DNA from: Oxalobacteraceae bacterium OTU3CAMAD1
Lineage (GTDB): Bacteria > Pseudomonadota > Gammaproteobacteria > Burkholderiales > Burkholderiaceae_D
DNA length: 64,000 bases
Direction: 5' to 3'
Assembly (NCBI GenBank): GCA_024123915.1
Contig: CP099650.1
Location: 2,666,001-2,730,000 of the forward strand
In this document: positions 26,129-34,935 of the stretch, in pieces
How positions within the stretch are numbered: the stretch's first letter is position 1
How the letters are laid out: each line of letters starts with the position of its first letter
Notes under the pieces: model-generated
Told to the model about the DNA's origin: nothing
What the model saw: only the letters and a program-made list of their open reading frames with translations
The model's database searches: none
Program-made: the position numbers and the translations under genes

Positions 26129-28003
26129 ATGGCCCGATCACCGTTTTCCTACATTCGTAGCGGCTTCGCTTTCTTCTGGCGGGCGCTCGACGCCGGCCGC
26201 CGAACGATCCTGAACCTGTTGTTCCTGGCGTTGCTGATCGCGCTGGGTTATGCCATCTTCGGCGGCGGCTTCAAACCGCTGCAGCCGAAGACCACCCTGG
26301 TGCTGGAACTGAAGGGCCAATTGGTCGAACAGTCCAGCGTCAGCGCGCGCGAGGCGCTGGTCACCAGCGCGCGCGGCGGCGAAACGCTGAAGATGATCCA
26401 GCTGCGCGACGTGCTGGCGGTGCTCGACACGGCCGCCAAGGACCCATCGATCGGCGCCGCCGTGCTGCTGACCGACGAAATGGAGGGCGGCGGCCAAGCC
26501 ATGCTGCGCGAAGTGGCGGCGGCGCTGGACCGCTTCAAGGCGTCCGGCAAGCCGGTGGTGGCCTGGGGTTCCAGCTACGACCAGCGCCAGTATCTGCTGG
26601 CCTCCCACGCCAACGAGGTGTATATGCACCCGATGGGCATGGTGCTGATGGAGGGCTTCGGCCGCTATCGCAACTACTACCGCGACGCCCTCGATAAAGT
26701 CGGCGTGACGGTCAACCTGCTGCGCGTGGGCACCTACAAGAGCTTCGGCGAGCCGTATGTCGCCAACGGTCCGTCGCAGGCGGCCAGCGAAGCGGAATCG
26801 TATCTGAACAACGCGCTGTGGACGTCTTACACCAACGACGTCGAGAAGGCGCGCAAGCTGCCGCAGGGTCAGATCATGAAGACCATCAACGACCTGCCGG
26901 CCCAGGTGGTCGCGGTCAATGGCGACCTGGCCAAGCTGTCGCTGTCGGCCAAGCTGGTCGACGGCCTGAAAACCCGCGATGAAATCCGCCAGATGATGAT
27001 CAAGCGCGGCGCGCTGGACCTGGAAGGCAAGAGCTTCCGCCAGGTCGGCTTCGACGAATACCTGGCGCGCGCGCCGCACAAGCTGACCGGCGACGCCGTC
27101 GGCGTGATCGTGGCACAGGGCGAGATCAGCGACGGCACCGCCGGTCCGGGTTCCATCGGCGGCGATTCGACCTCCAAACTGATACGCGCCGCGCGCGAGG
27201 ACAACGGCATCAAGGCCATCGTGCTGCGTGTCGATTCGCCCGGCGGCAGCGCCTTCGCCTCGGAGTTGATCCGCCGCGAGCTGGAACTGACGCGCGCCGC
27301 CGGCAAGCCGGTGGTGGTCTCGATGGGTAACGTGGCCGCTTCCGGCGGTTACTGGATGTCGATGGCGTCCGACGAGGTGATCGCCGATCCGAACACGATC
27401 ACCGGCTCGATCGGCGTGTTCGCGATCCTGCCGACCGCCGACAAGGTGATCGATAAACTGGGCATCCACACCGCCGGCCAGCCGACCACCTGGCTGGGCG
27501 ACGCCGGCAATCCATTGCGTCCGCTCGATCCGCGCTTCGCGCAGGTCATCCAGGGCAGCATCAACCACATCTACGCCGAGTTCACGACCCGCGCGGCCAA
27601 GGCGCGCAAGACGACGCCGGAGAAAATCGACGCGGTGGCGCAGGGCCGTGTATGGACCGGCGCCCAGGCCAAGGAACGTGGGTTGGTCGATACGCTGGGC
27701 AGCTACAACGATGCGTTGAAGTCGGCCGCCAAGCGCGCCAGCCTTGGCGGGGATTTCCGCGTGGTGTATATCGAGCGCGAAACCAGCAAGTTCGATCGCA
27801 TTGTCGATATGCTGGGCGGTTCGGCGGCGCAGGCGGTGGCCAAGGCCATCAGCCAGCAGGTGAACCTGGGCGTGGCCGCCAGCACCGGTTTGCCGCCAAG
27901 CGCGGCAAACGGCATCGCCAAGGATTTGGGTTGGTTGTCGGAGCTGACGGCGTCGCGCAAGCCGTTCACCGCGATCACGCATTGCCTGTGCGAGTCGCCG
28001 TAA
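26129..28003 (+). CDS. sppA: signal peptide peptidase SppA, long (67K) form
   Basis: A 624-residue membrane-anchored protease that degrades cleaved signal peptides in the periplasm. There is one N-terminal membrane helix (about 27-44) and two tandem S49 domains. The catalytic dyad is split between them: K204 in GTYKSFGEPY (first domain) and S405 in GNVAASGGYW (second domain), as in E. coli SppA. The VLRVDSPGGSA and TITGSIGVFA motifs are present. The C-terminal tail ends with two cysteines (HCLCESP). TTGGAG precedes the ATG. Confidence 0.96.
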   Translation: MARSPFSYIRSGFAFFWRALDAGRRTILNLLFLALLIALGYAIFGGGFKPLQPKTTLVLELKGQLVEQSSVSAREALVTSARGGETLKMIQLRDVLAVLDTAAKDPSIGAAVLLTDEMEGGGQAMLREVAAALDRFKASGKPVVAWGSSYDQRQYLLASHANEVYMHPMGMVLMEGFGRYRNYYRDALDKVGVTVNLLRVGTYKSFGEPYVANGPSQAASEAESYLNNALWTSYTNDVEKARKLPQGQIMKTINDLPAQVVAVNGDLAKLSLSAKLVDGLKTRDEIRQMMIKRGALDLEGKSFRQVGFDEYLARAPHKLTGDAVGVIVAQGEISDGTAGPGSIGGDSTSKLIRAAREDNGIKAIVLRVDSPGGSAFASELIRRELELTRAAGKPVVVSMGNVAASGGYWMSMASDEVIADPNTITGSIGVFAILPTADKVIDKLGIHTAGQPTTWLGDAGNPLRPLDPRFAQVIQGSINHIYAEFTTRAAKARKTTPEKIDAVAQGRVWTGAQAKERGLVDTLGSYNDALKSAAKRASLGGDFRVVYIERETSKFDRIVDMLGGSAAQAVAKAISQQVNLGVAASTGLPPSAANGIAKDLGWLSELTASRKPFTAITHCLCESP

Positions 28004-28030
28004 GTATCGAGTCGAGCCGTTCGGAAGACA

Positions 28031-28125
28031 CGTAGGGCGGATTAGGCGGAACGCCGTAATCGGCCATGCATGCGCCGCGTTGACGCATGCATGGCCGATT
28101 ACGCTACGCTAATCCGCCCTACGTG
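28031..28125. repeat. palindromic repeat, copy C (REP-like)
   Basis: The outer arms ACGTAGGGCGGATTAG and CTAATCCGCCCTACGT are perfect complements; the inner palindrome is ATGCATGCGCC...GACGCATGCAT with TAATCGGCC and GGCCGATTA next to it. It lies between the convergent sppA and sensor kinase genes. Confidence 0.92.
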
Positions 28126-28156
28126 TTTCCGGTGGTTCGTTGGTTTCCATGGTGTT

Positions 28157-29434
28157 TTACGCGGCGCCTGACATCAACGGCAACGTGATCTCAAAACTGC
28201 TGCGGCCATCGTCCATCAACACGCAACGCGCCTCGCCGCCATGGCGACGCGCGATCTGCCGCACCAACGCCAATCCCAATCCCGCGCCACTGTTGTCCCG
28301 CGTATTGCGACGGCGATAAAACGGCTCGAACACTCGCTCGAATTCCGCCTCCGGCACGCCCGGTCCGTCATCCCACACCGTCAGCCTGGCCGTGCCGCCG
28401 TCATTGGCGATGCTCACGTTCGCCGGCGGCTTGCCGTGCCGGTGCGCGTTCTCCAGCAAATTGCGCAACAAACGCCTTAGCAGGCGTGGATCGCCCTGCA
28501 TCACGGCCGATTCACCATCGAGCACCGCTTCGTCGTAACGCGCACATTCCTCCGCCGCCAGCGCCAGCAGGTCGATTTCCTCCAAGGTGGTGTCGTCGAC
28601 CACGGCCCCCAGCCGGCTGGCTAGCAGGATCTCGTCCAGCAGCTCATTGAGTTCGGCGATATCTTGTTCCAGGCCGGCGCGGCGCTTGGCGTCGACGCCG
28701 TCCTTGATCAACTCCAGCGCCAGGCGGATGCGCGCCAGCGGCGTGCGCAACTCGTGCGAGGCGTTGGCCAGCAGCGTCTTGTGCGCGCCGACCAGTTGCT
28801 CGATCTGGTCGGCGGCGCGGTTGAAGCTCAGCGCCAGCCGCGCCACCTCGTCTTTGCCCTCGACCTGCACGCGCGCCTTCAGGTCGCCCGCGCCCAGCAA
28901 GTCGACGCCGTGCTGCAGGCGCTCGAGCCGCTTGGTCAGCCCGCGCACCAGGGGAAAGGCGGCGATGCCCAGTCCCACCGCCAGCAGCATCAGCGCGTTG
29001 TTTAACATCGCCTTGGGCCGGGCGAAGCCCAGCGGCTCGCTCGACAGCAGCTTGCGTCCGTCGGGCAGCCGCACAAACGATTCGGGAGGCGGGCCGGTGA
29101 TGCCGCGCTGGCGCCAGTGGCGCGACGGGATCTGGTCGCCGACCACCGCCAGCGTCTTCCAGTCGCGGGTATAGAGCGTCATGTGCGCGTTCAGGCCCCG
29201 GGCCACGTTCTCCAGCGCCGCCTGTTGTTCCTCGCGCGGCGCGTCCGGCGGCGCCAGCACGTTCTGCATCACGCGCGACAGCGTCACGTTGGAGCGTTCC
29301 AGCGGCCCGCCGCTGCGGCTCCACACCTGCATCACGGCCAGCGAAAACAGCAGCAGGATGACCAGTATCGCGGCATAGAAGCGGAAATACAGGCGTGGCA
29401 GGCCAATACGTATGCCGAAATTCGGGCGCTTCAT
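28157..29434 (-). CDS. sensor histidine kinase, CpxA/RstB-like
   Basis: A 425-residue inner-membrane kinase. Helices at about 18-36 and 143-163 flank a periplasmic domain of about 105 residues. HAMP follows (RGLTKRLERLQHGVDLLGAG), then HisKA with H227 in NASHELRTPLARIRLAL, and the ATPase domain (NLLENAHRHG, DDGPGVP, FEPFYRRRNTRD, GAGLGLAL). Its ATG overlaps the regulator's TGA in TGATG. It pairs with the response regulator and probably controls the divergent RND pump; E. coli CpxA senses envelope stress. Confidence 0.92.
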   Translation of the reverse strand: MKRPNFGIRIGLPRLYFRFYAAILVILLLFSLAVMQVWSRSGGPLERSNVTLSRVMQNVLAPPDAPREEQQAALENVARGLNAHMTLYTRDWKTLAVVGDQIPSRHWRQRGITGPPPESFVRLPDGRKLLSSEPLGFARPKAMLNNALMLLAVGLGIAAFPLVRGLTKRLERLQHGVDLLGAGDLKARVQVEGKDEVARLALSFNRAADQIEQLVGAHKTLLANASHELRTPLARIRLALELIKDGVDAKRRAGLEQDIAELNELLDEILLASRLGAVVDDTTLEEIDLLALAAEECARYDEAVLDGESAVMQGDPRLLRRLLRNLLENAHRHGKPPANVSIANDGGTARLTVWDDGPGVPEAEFERVFEPFYRRRNTRDNSGAGLGLALVRQIARRHGGEARCVLMDDGRSSFEITLPLMSGAA

Positions 29435-30177
29435 CAATCCTGCACCTTGGCGAACAGGTAGCCGGCGCCGCGCACGGTGATGATGCGGCGCGGCTTTTTA
29501 GGGTCGTCCTCGACGGCGGCGCGGATGCGCGACATGTGGACGTCGATGGAGCGGTCGAACGCTTCGATCGGCTCGCCCTTGAGCAGTTCCATCAGGCTGT
29601 CGCGCGAGAGCACGCGGCCGGCGTGGCGCGCCAGCACCAGCAGCAGGTCGAACTGGTAGGCGGTCAGCTCGCAGGGCACGCCGTCGATCCTGGCGGAATG
29701 CGAATCGGGATCGATCTCCAGCCGGCCGAAGCGCAGGAATTCGCCGCGCGCGAGCTCTCCCGCGCCCCGGCGCGCGCTGTCGAGATGCCCCAGGTCGACG
29801 CGCCGGCGCAGGATGGCGCGCAGGCGCGCCAGCAGCTCGCGCGGCTCGAAAGGCTTGGGCAGGTAGTCGTCGGCGCCCATTTCCAGGCCGACGATGCGGT
29901 CGATGGCGTCGCCGCGCGCGGTCAGCATCAGCACCGGCACGTCCGAGACGGCGCGCGCCTGGCGGCAGACCTCCAGGCCGTCCATGTCGGGCAGCATCAG
30001 GTCGAGCACCACGGCGTCGACCTCCCCGGTGGCGATGTGGCCGACGGCCGTGCGGCCATTGGGCGCGTGCGTGACGCGGAAGCCGGATTGGCTCAGGTAT
30101 TCGGTGAGCATCTCGGCCAGGCGGGGATCGTCCTCCACCAGTAGTATGCGGTCGTTTGTCGTATTCATGCGGTTCAT
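29434..30177 (-). CDS. OmpR-family response regulator, CpxR/RstA-like
   Basis: A 247-residue regulator. The receiver domain has acidic residues E15-D16-D17, phospho-acceptor D59 in VVLDLMLPDMDG and K108 in LPKPFEPREL. The winged-helix effector domain (about 145-243) has LTAYQFDLLLVLARHAG, FDRSIDVHMSRIR and VRGAGYLF. This resembles CpxR and RstA. A GTAAA-N5-GTAAA box lies just upstream of a -35 sequence for this operon, which suggests positive autoregulation. Two ATGs (30177, 30168) are possible; neither has a clear ribosome site. Confidence 0.92.
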   Translation of the reverse strand: MNRMNTTNDRILLVEDDPRLAEMLTEYLSQSGFRVTHAPNGRTAVGHIATGEVDAVVLDLMLPDMDGLEVCRQARAVSDVPVLMLTARGDAIDRIVGLEMGADDYLPKPFEPRELLARLRAILRRRVDLGHLDSARRGAGELARGEFLRFGRLEIDPDSHSARIDGVPCELTAYQFDLLLVLARHAGRVLSRDSLMELLKGEPIEAFDRSIDVHMSRIRAAVEDDPKKPRRIITVRGAGYLFAKVQD

Positions 30178-30272
30178 TCTACGGACAGGCGCGCGGCTTC
30201 ACAAGGACGTGCGGCGGCCGCCCGGTTGCGGGATTCAAAGGGGCAGTCTGACGTTAACGCGTGTCGCTGGAA

Positions 30273-30297
30273 TGTCAAATCCGTAAAGAAATGTAAA
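30273..30297 (-). promoter_or_regulatory. CpxR-like box next to the -35 of the two-component operon
   Basis: GTAAA (30283-30287), five bases, GTAAA (30293-30297) on the plus strand equals the CpxR consensus GTAAA-N5-GTAAA. On the minus strand TTGACA (30278-30273) begins four bases beyond the box; no good -10 follows at 16-18 bases, as expected for an activator-dependent promoter. The box is about 70 bases upstream of the efflux -35 and could serve both directions. Confidence 0.7.
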
Positions 30298-30365
30298 GCA
30301 GGATTAACGCCCCGTGGGGAAACGCGGTGTTTTGTAGCGAGTTTGTAACCCGAGGTTGCGGGCCA

Positions 30366-30394
30366 CTGACAGGGCAGGGTGCATATGCTAGAGT
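30366..30394 (+). promoter_or_regulatory. promoter of the RND efflux operon
   Basis: CTGACA (30366-30371), a spacer of 17, then TAGAGT (30389-30394) match the sigma-70 boxes at five and four of six positions. Transcription would start near 30401, about 54 bases before the ATG of the adaptor gene. Confidence 0.5.
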
Positions 30395-30454
30395 CCTCGC
30401 ATCAAACGCCATGGTGTTTTTGCCATGGACACGCAAGCCTATAAAAGGATAACA

Positions 30455-31810
30455 ATGGATTCGCAAGCCAAGCCCACTCAGAACGTCAACCCACCGAAGC
30501 GCAGCCGCCGCAGCAAGGTCGTCGGCGGCGTGATCGCTGTCGCCGCGATGGCGGGACTGGGTGGGCTGGCATGGTATCTGACGCACCAGCCGGCGGCGCC
30601 GGCGGGTGGGCCTGGCGGCGCCCCGGGTGCGGCCGGTCCCGGAGGCCCGGGCGGTCCCGGAGCCGGCGGCGGGCGGCGCGGCGCGCCGGCGACCACCGTT
30701 GGCGTGGCGACGGCGGAGAAGGCCGACATCCCGGTGACCCTGGAGGCGCTGGGCACCGTGACGGCCGCCGCCACCACCACGGTGCGCCCGCAGGTATCGG
30801 GCATTTTGCAGAAGGTGCTGTTCAAGGAAGGCCAGATGGTCAAGGCCGGCCAGGTGCTGGCGCAAATCGATCCGCGCCAGTTCGAAATGGCGTTGCTGCA
30901 GGCCAGCGGCCAGCGCCAGCGCGACGACGCCCAGCTGGAAAACGCCAAATTGACCTTGCAGCGCTATCAAACGCTGCTCAAGCAGGACTCGATCGCCCGC
31001 CAGGACGTCGACACGCAGGCGGCGCTGGTCAAGCAGCTCGAAGGCACGGTCATGACCGACCGCGCCGCCGAGGGCACGGCCAAGCTCAATCTGGGCTACA
31101 CCAAGGTGATTGCGCCGATCACGGGCCGGGTGGGCCTGCGCGTGGTCGATATCGGTAACCTGGTCGGCTCCGGCGACGCCACCGGCATCGCCGTGATCAC
31201 CCAGCTGTCGCCGATCGACGTGGAATTCTCGATCCCGCAGGACAGCGTGCCGGGCGTGATGCAGCGCGTGAACGACGGCGTGGCCTTGCCCGCGCTGGCG
31301 CTGGACCGCACCCGCACCAATATCCTCGACAGCGGCAAGTTTGCGGCGATGGACAACCAGGTCGATACGCAGACCGGCACCGTCAAGGCCAAGGCGCGCT
31401 TCGACAACGCCAAGTTCACGCTGTTCCCGAGCCAGTTCGTCAACGTGCGCCTGGAACTGCGCACCATCAAGGACGCGGTCATGGTGCCGGTGAACGCGGT
31501 GCGCCATGGCACCAAGGGCGATTTCGTCTGGGTGCTCAAGGCCGACAAGACCGTCACCATGCGCAGCATCACGCGCGGCGAGGCTACCGTCGAGAAGGTG
31601 CAGATCGCGACCGGCCTGCAGGCCGGCGAGCAGGTGATCACCGAGGGCGCGGACCGCCTCAAGGAAGGCGCCAAGGTGACCTTGCCGGGCGCCGGCCCTG
31701 GTGCGGGCGGACACCGGTCCCACGGCGCCGCCGGCGCGCCCGCCGCCGACGGTACTCCGGCCCCGGCCCACGAGCGTCGCCACCGCAAAGAACAGGGCGC
31801 GGCACAATAA
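30455..31810 (+). CDS. mdtA: RND efflux periplasmic adaptor, MdtA-like
   Basis: A 451-residue membrane fusion protein that links the inner-membrane pump to the outer-membrane channel. There is one N-terminal helix (about 22-41), a Gly/Pro-rich linker (45-78), the lipoyl half-motifs ([20 protein letters not shown] and [15 protein letters not shown]), a helical hairpin between them and a beta-barrel and membrane-proximal domain. The His/Pro-rich tail ends [12 protein letters not shown] use the ATG at 30455, where AAAAGGAT lies upstream, rather than 30425. First gene of a four-gene operon. Confidence 0.92.
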   Translation: MDSQAKPTQNVNPPKRSRRSKVVGGVIAVAAMAGLGGLAWYLTHQPAAPAGGPGGAPGAAGPGGPGGPGAGGGRRGAPATTVGVATAEKADIPVTLEALGTVTAAATTTVRPQVSGILQKVLFKEGQMVKAGQVLAQIDPRQFEMALLQASGQRQRDDAQLENAKLTLQRYQTLLKQDSIARQDVDTQAALVKQLEGTVMTDRAAEGTAKLNLGYTKVIAPITGRVGLRVVDIGNLVGSGDATGIAVITQLSPIDVEFSIPQDSVPGVMQRVNDGVALPALALDRTRTNILDSGKFAAMDNQVDTQTGTVKAKARFDNAKFTLFPSQFVNVRLELRTIKDAVMVPVNAVRHGTKGDFVWVLKADKTVTMRSITRGEATVEKVQIATGLQAGEQVITEGADRLKEGAKVTLPGAGPGAGGHRSHGAAGAPAADGTPAPAHERRHRKEQGAAQ

Positions 31811-34800
31811 TGAGTCCATCCGCTCCATTTATCCAGCGGCCGGTAGCGACATCGCTGCTGATGCTGGCGATCGTGCTGGCCGGCCTGGTCGGCTTCAAGT
31901 TCCTGCCGCTGTCGGCGCTGCCTCAGGTCGATTTTCCGACCATCCAGGTGCAAACGCTGTATCCCGGCGGCAGTCCCGAGGTGATGGGACAGACCGTGAC
32001 GGCGCCGCTGGAACGCCAATTCGGCCAGATGGCAGGCCTGCAGCGCATGAGTTCCACCAGCGCCGCCGGCGTCTCCATCATCACGCTGCAATTCGGCTTG
32101 TCGCAGACCCTCGAGGTGGCGGAGCAGGAAGTGCAGGCCGCGATCAACGCCGGCTCCTCGCTGCTGCCGACCGACTTGCCGGCACCGCCGATCTACGCCA
32201 AGGTCAATCCGGCCGACGCGCCGGTGCTGACCCTGGCGATCACCTCCGACACGATGCCGTTGACCGAGGTGCAGAACATCGTCAACACGCGCCTGGCGCT
32301 GAAGATCAGCCAGGTCTCCGGCGTCGGCCTGGTCACGCTGAGCGGCGGCCAGCGTCCGGCGGTGCGGATACAGGCCGACACCAACGCGCTGGCGTCCTAC
32401 GGCCTTGGCCTGGACACGCTGCGCACGGCGATCACCGCCGCCAACGCCAACGGCGCCAAGGGCAGCTTCGACGGCCCGACCCGCGCCTACACCATCAACG
32501 CCAACGACCAACTGGTGGCGGCCAAGGACTACCAGAACCTGATCCTGGCCTACAAGAACGGCGCCCCGGTGCGCCTGTCCGACGTGGCGCAGGTGGTCGA
32601 CAGCGCGGAAAACGTGGAGCTGGGCGCGTGGTCCGGCAACAAGCAGGCCATCATCCTCAACGTGCAGCGCCAGCCGGGCGCCAACGTCATCGCCACGGTC
32701 GACGCGATCAAGGCCCGCCTGCCGGAGCTGGAGGCGGGCCTGCCCGGCGCCATGAAACTGGAGGTGCTGAGCGACCGCACCACCGGCATCCGCGCCTCGG
32801 TCACACACGTGGGCATGGAGCTGGTGCTGGCGGTGCTGCTGGTGGTGCTGGTGATCTTCGCCTTCCTGCACAGCATACGCGCCACCGTGATCGCCAGCCT
32901 GTCGGTGCCGATCTCGCTGATCGGCACCTGCGGCATCATGTATCTGCTCGGGTTCAGCCTTAACAACCTGTCGCTGATGGCGCTGACCATCGCCACCGGC
33001 TTCGTGGTCGACGACGCCATCGTCATGATCGAAAACATCGCCCGCTACATCGAGGAGGGCGAGACGCCGATGGCCGCCTCGCTCAAAGGCGCTAAACAGA
33101 TCGGCTTCACCATCATCTCGCTGACGGTGTCGCTGATCGCGGTGCTGATTCCGCTGCTGTTCATGGGCGACGTGGTGGGGCGCTTGTTCCGCGAGTTCGC
33201 GATGGCGCTGGCGATCACCATCCTGATCTCCGCCGTGGTGTCGCTCACCCTGGTGCCGATGATGTCGGCCCGCTGGCTCAAGAACCACGCCGAGGAGAAG
33301 CCGAGCCGCTTCGCCGTGCGCTTCCAGCAGTTCTTCGACTGGGTGGTCGGCCACTACGACCGCGCGCTGATCTGGGTGCTTAAACACAGCGGCCTGACCC
33401 TGCTGGTGGCGCTGGCCACCTTGCTGCTGACGGTGCTGCTGTATATCGTGATTCCGAAAGGCCTGTTCCCCACGCAGGACACCGGCCAGTTGCAGGCGCG
33501 CCTGGAGACCGGCAAGGCCGTCTCCTACGCCAAGATGGCGGACTTGCAGCAGCAGGCCGCGCGCCTGGTGCTGGAGGACCCGGATGTGGCCACGCTCAGT
33601 TCCGTGGTCGGCGTCGACGCGGCCAACAACACCATGCTCCATACCGGCAGCATGCTGATCAACCTCAAACGCGAGCGCACCGGCAGCCAGCAGGAGACCA
33701 TGGACCGCCTGCGCAACCGCGTGGCGACGATCCCTGGCCTGACCTTGTATCTGCAGCCGACCCAGGATCTGACCATCGACGCCGAGACCGGGCCGACCCA
33801 GTTCCGCGTGTCGATCGAAGGCGCGGACAACGCCTCCGTCAACGAATGGGCCACCAAGCTCGCGGAACAGATGCGCACCAAGAAGGAGCTGCGCAACGTC
33901 GTCTCCGACGTTGGCGCCAGCGCCAACGCCGCCTACATCACGGTCGACCGGGACACCGCCTCGCGCCTGTCGGTCACCGCCGCCTCGATCGACGACGCGC
34001 TGTACAGCGCCTTCGGCCAGCGCATCGTCTCGACCATCTTCACCGAGACCAACCAGTACCGCGTGATCCTGGAGGCGAAAAGCGACGACATCACCACGCC
34101 GCAGGACTTGGGCAACCTGCAACTGCGCACCGGTTCCGGCAAGTCCACGCCGCTGTCGGCGATCGCCAGCATCAGCGAGCGCCCGGCGCCGCTGCAGGTG
34201 ACACACGTGGCGCAGTATCCGGCCACCACCCTGGGCTTCGATACCGCCCCCGACGTCTCCCTCGGCACGGCGGTCGACAGCATCAAGCAGGCCGCCGCCG
34301 AGATCAAGTTCCCGCCGTCGGTGACCTTGACCTTCCTCGGCGCGTCCGGCGCCTACCAAGCCTCGTTGTCCAACCAACTGTGGCTGATCCTGGCGGCGGT
34401 GGTCTGCGTCTACATCGTGCTGGGCGTGCTGTATGAAAGCTATGTGCACCCGCTGACGATCCTGTCGACGTTGCCGTCGGCCGGCGTCGGCGCCTTGCTG
34501 GCGCTGTGGATCAGCGGCCAGGATCTGGGCGTGATCGGCATCATCGGCATCATTCTGCTGATCGGCATCGTCAAGAAGAACGCCATCATGATGATCGACT
34601 TCGCCATCGACGCCGAGCGCGAAGGCGGCATGCCGCCGCGCGAGGCGATCCACCAGGCCGCGCTGCTGCGCTTCCGTCCGATCCTGATGACGACCCTGGC
34701 GGCGCTGTTCGCCGCCGTGCCGTTGATGCTGGGCTGGGGCGAGGGCGCCGAACTGCGCCGCCCATTGGGCCTGGCGATCTTCGGTGGCCTGATCGTCAGC

Positions 34801-34935
34801 CAGCTTTTGACCTTGTTCACCACGCCGGTTATTTACCTGGGCTTCGACAGCCTGGCGCGCCGCTTCGGCGGCGGCAAGCCGAATGCGCCGGCATCGAAAC
34901 CCTCGTCCACCGTGGCCGAAGGTGGTGCGCCGTGA
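31810..34935 (+). CDS. mdtB: RND multidrug efflux permease, MdtB-like
   Basis: A 1041-residue inner-membrane pump subunit with 12 membrane helices and two large periplasmic loops, length equal to E. coli MdtB (about 1040). Helix 4 carries the proton-relay pair in [34 protein letters not shown] and [20 protein letters not shown] are strong RND signatures. It uses the proton gradient to export drugs, bile-salt-like or other amphiphilic compounds. Start overlaps the adaptor's stop (TAATG), and its stop overlaps the GTG of the next pump gene. Confidence 0.95.
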   Translation: MSPSAPFIQRPVATSLLMLAIVLAGLVGFKFLPLSALPQVDFPTIQVQTLYPGGSPEVMGQTVTAPLERQFGQMAGLQRMSSTSAAGVSIITLQFGLSQTLEVAEQEVQAAINAGSSLLPTDLPAPPIYAKVNPADAPVLTLAITSDTMPLTEVQNIVNTRLALKISQVSGVGLVTLSGGQRPAVRIQADTNALASYGLGLDTLRTAITAANANGAKGSFDGPTRAYTINANDQLVAAKDYQNLILAYKNGAPVRLSDVAQVVDSAENVELGAWSGNKQAIILNVQRQPGANVIATVDAIKARLPELEAGLPGAMKLEVLSDRTTGIRASVTHVGMELVLAVLLVVLVIFAFLHSIRATVIASLSVPISLIGTCGIMYLLGFSLNNLSLMALTIATGFVVDDAIVMIENIARYIEEGETPMAASLKGAKQIGFTIISLTVSLIAVLIPLLFMGDVVGRLFREFAMALAITILISAVVSLTLVPMMSARWLKNHAEEKPSRFAVRFQQFFDWVVGHYDRALIWVLKHSGLTLLVALATLLLTVLLYIVIPKGLFPTQDTGQLQARLETGKAVSYAKMADLQQQAARLVLEDPDVATLSSVVGVDAANNTMLHTGSMLINLKRERTGSQQETMDRLRNRVATIPGLTLYLQPTQDLTIDAETGPTQFRVSIEGADNASVNEWATKLAEQMRTKKELRNVVSDVGASANAAYITVDRDTASRLSVTAASIDDALYSAFGQRIVSTIFTETNQYRVILEAKSDDITTPQDLGNLQLRTGSGKSTPLSAIASISERPAPLQVTHVAQYPATTLGFDTAPDVSLGTAVDSIKQAAAEIKFPPSVTLTFLGASGAYQASLSNQLWLILAAVVCVYIVLGVLYESYVHPLTILSTLPSAGVGALLALWISGQDLGVIGIIGIILLIGIVKKNAIMMIDFAIDAEREGGMPPREAIHQAALLRFRPILMTTLAALFAAVPLMLGWGEGAELRRPLGLAIFGGLIVSQLLTLFTTPVIYLGFDSLARRFGGGKPNAPASKPSSTVAEGGAP

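Noticed and set aside
34506..34931. Upstream in-frame extension of the mdtC-like gene
   Set aside because: The extension is the plus-one frame of mdtB. The RND N-terminus starts exactly at the GTG that overlaps the mdtB stop.
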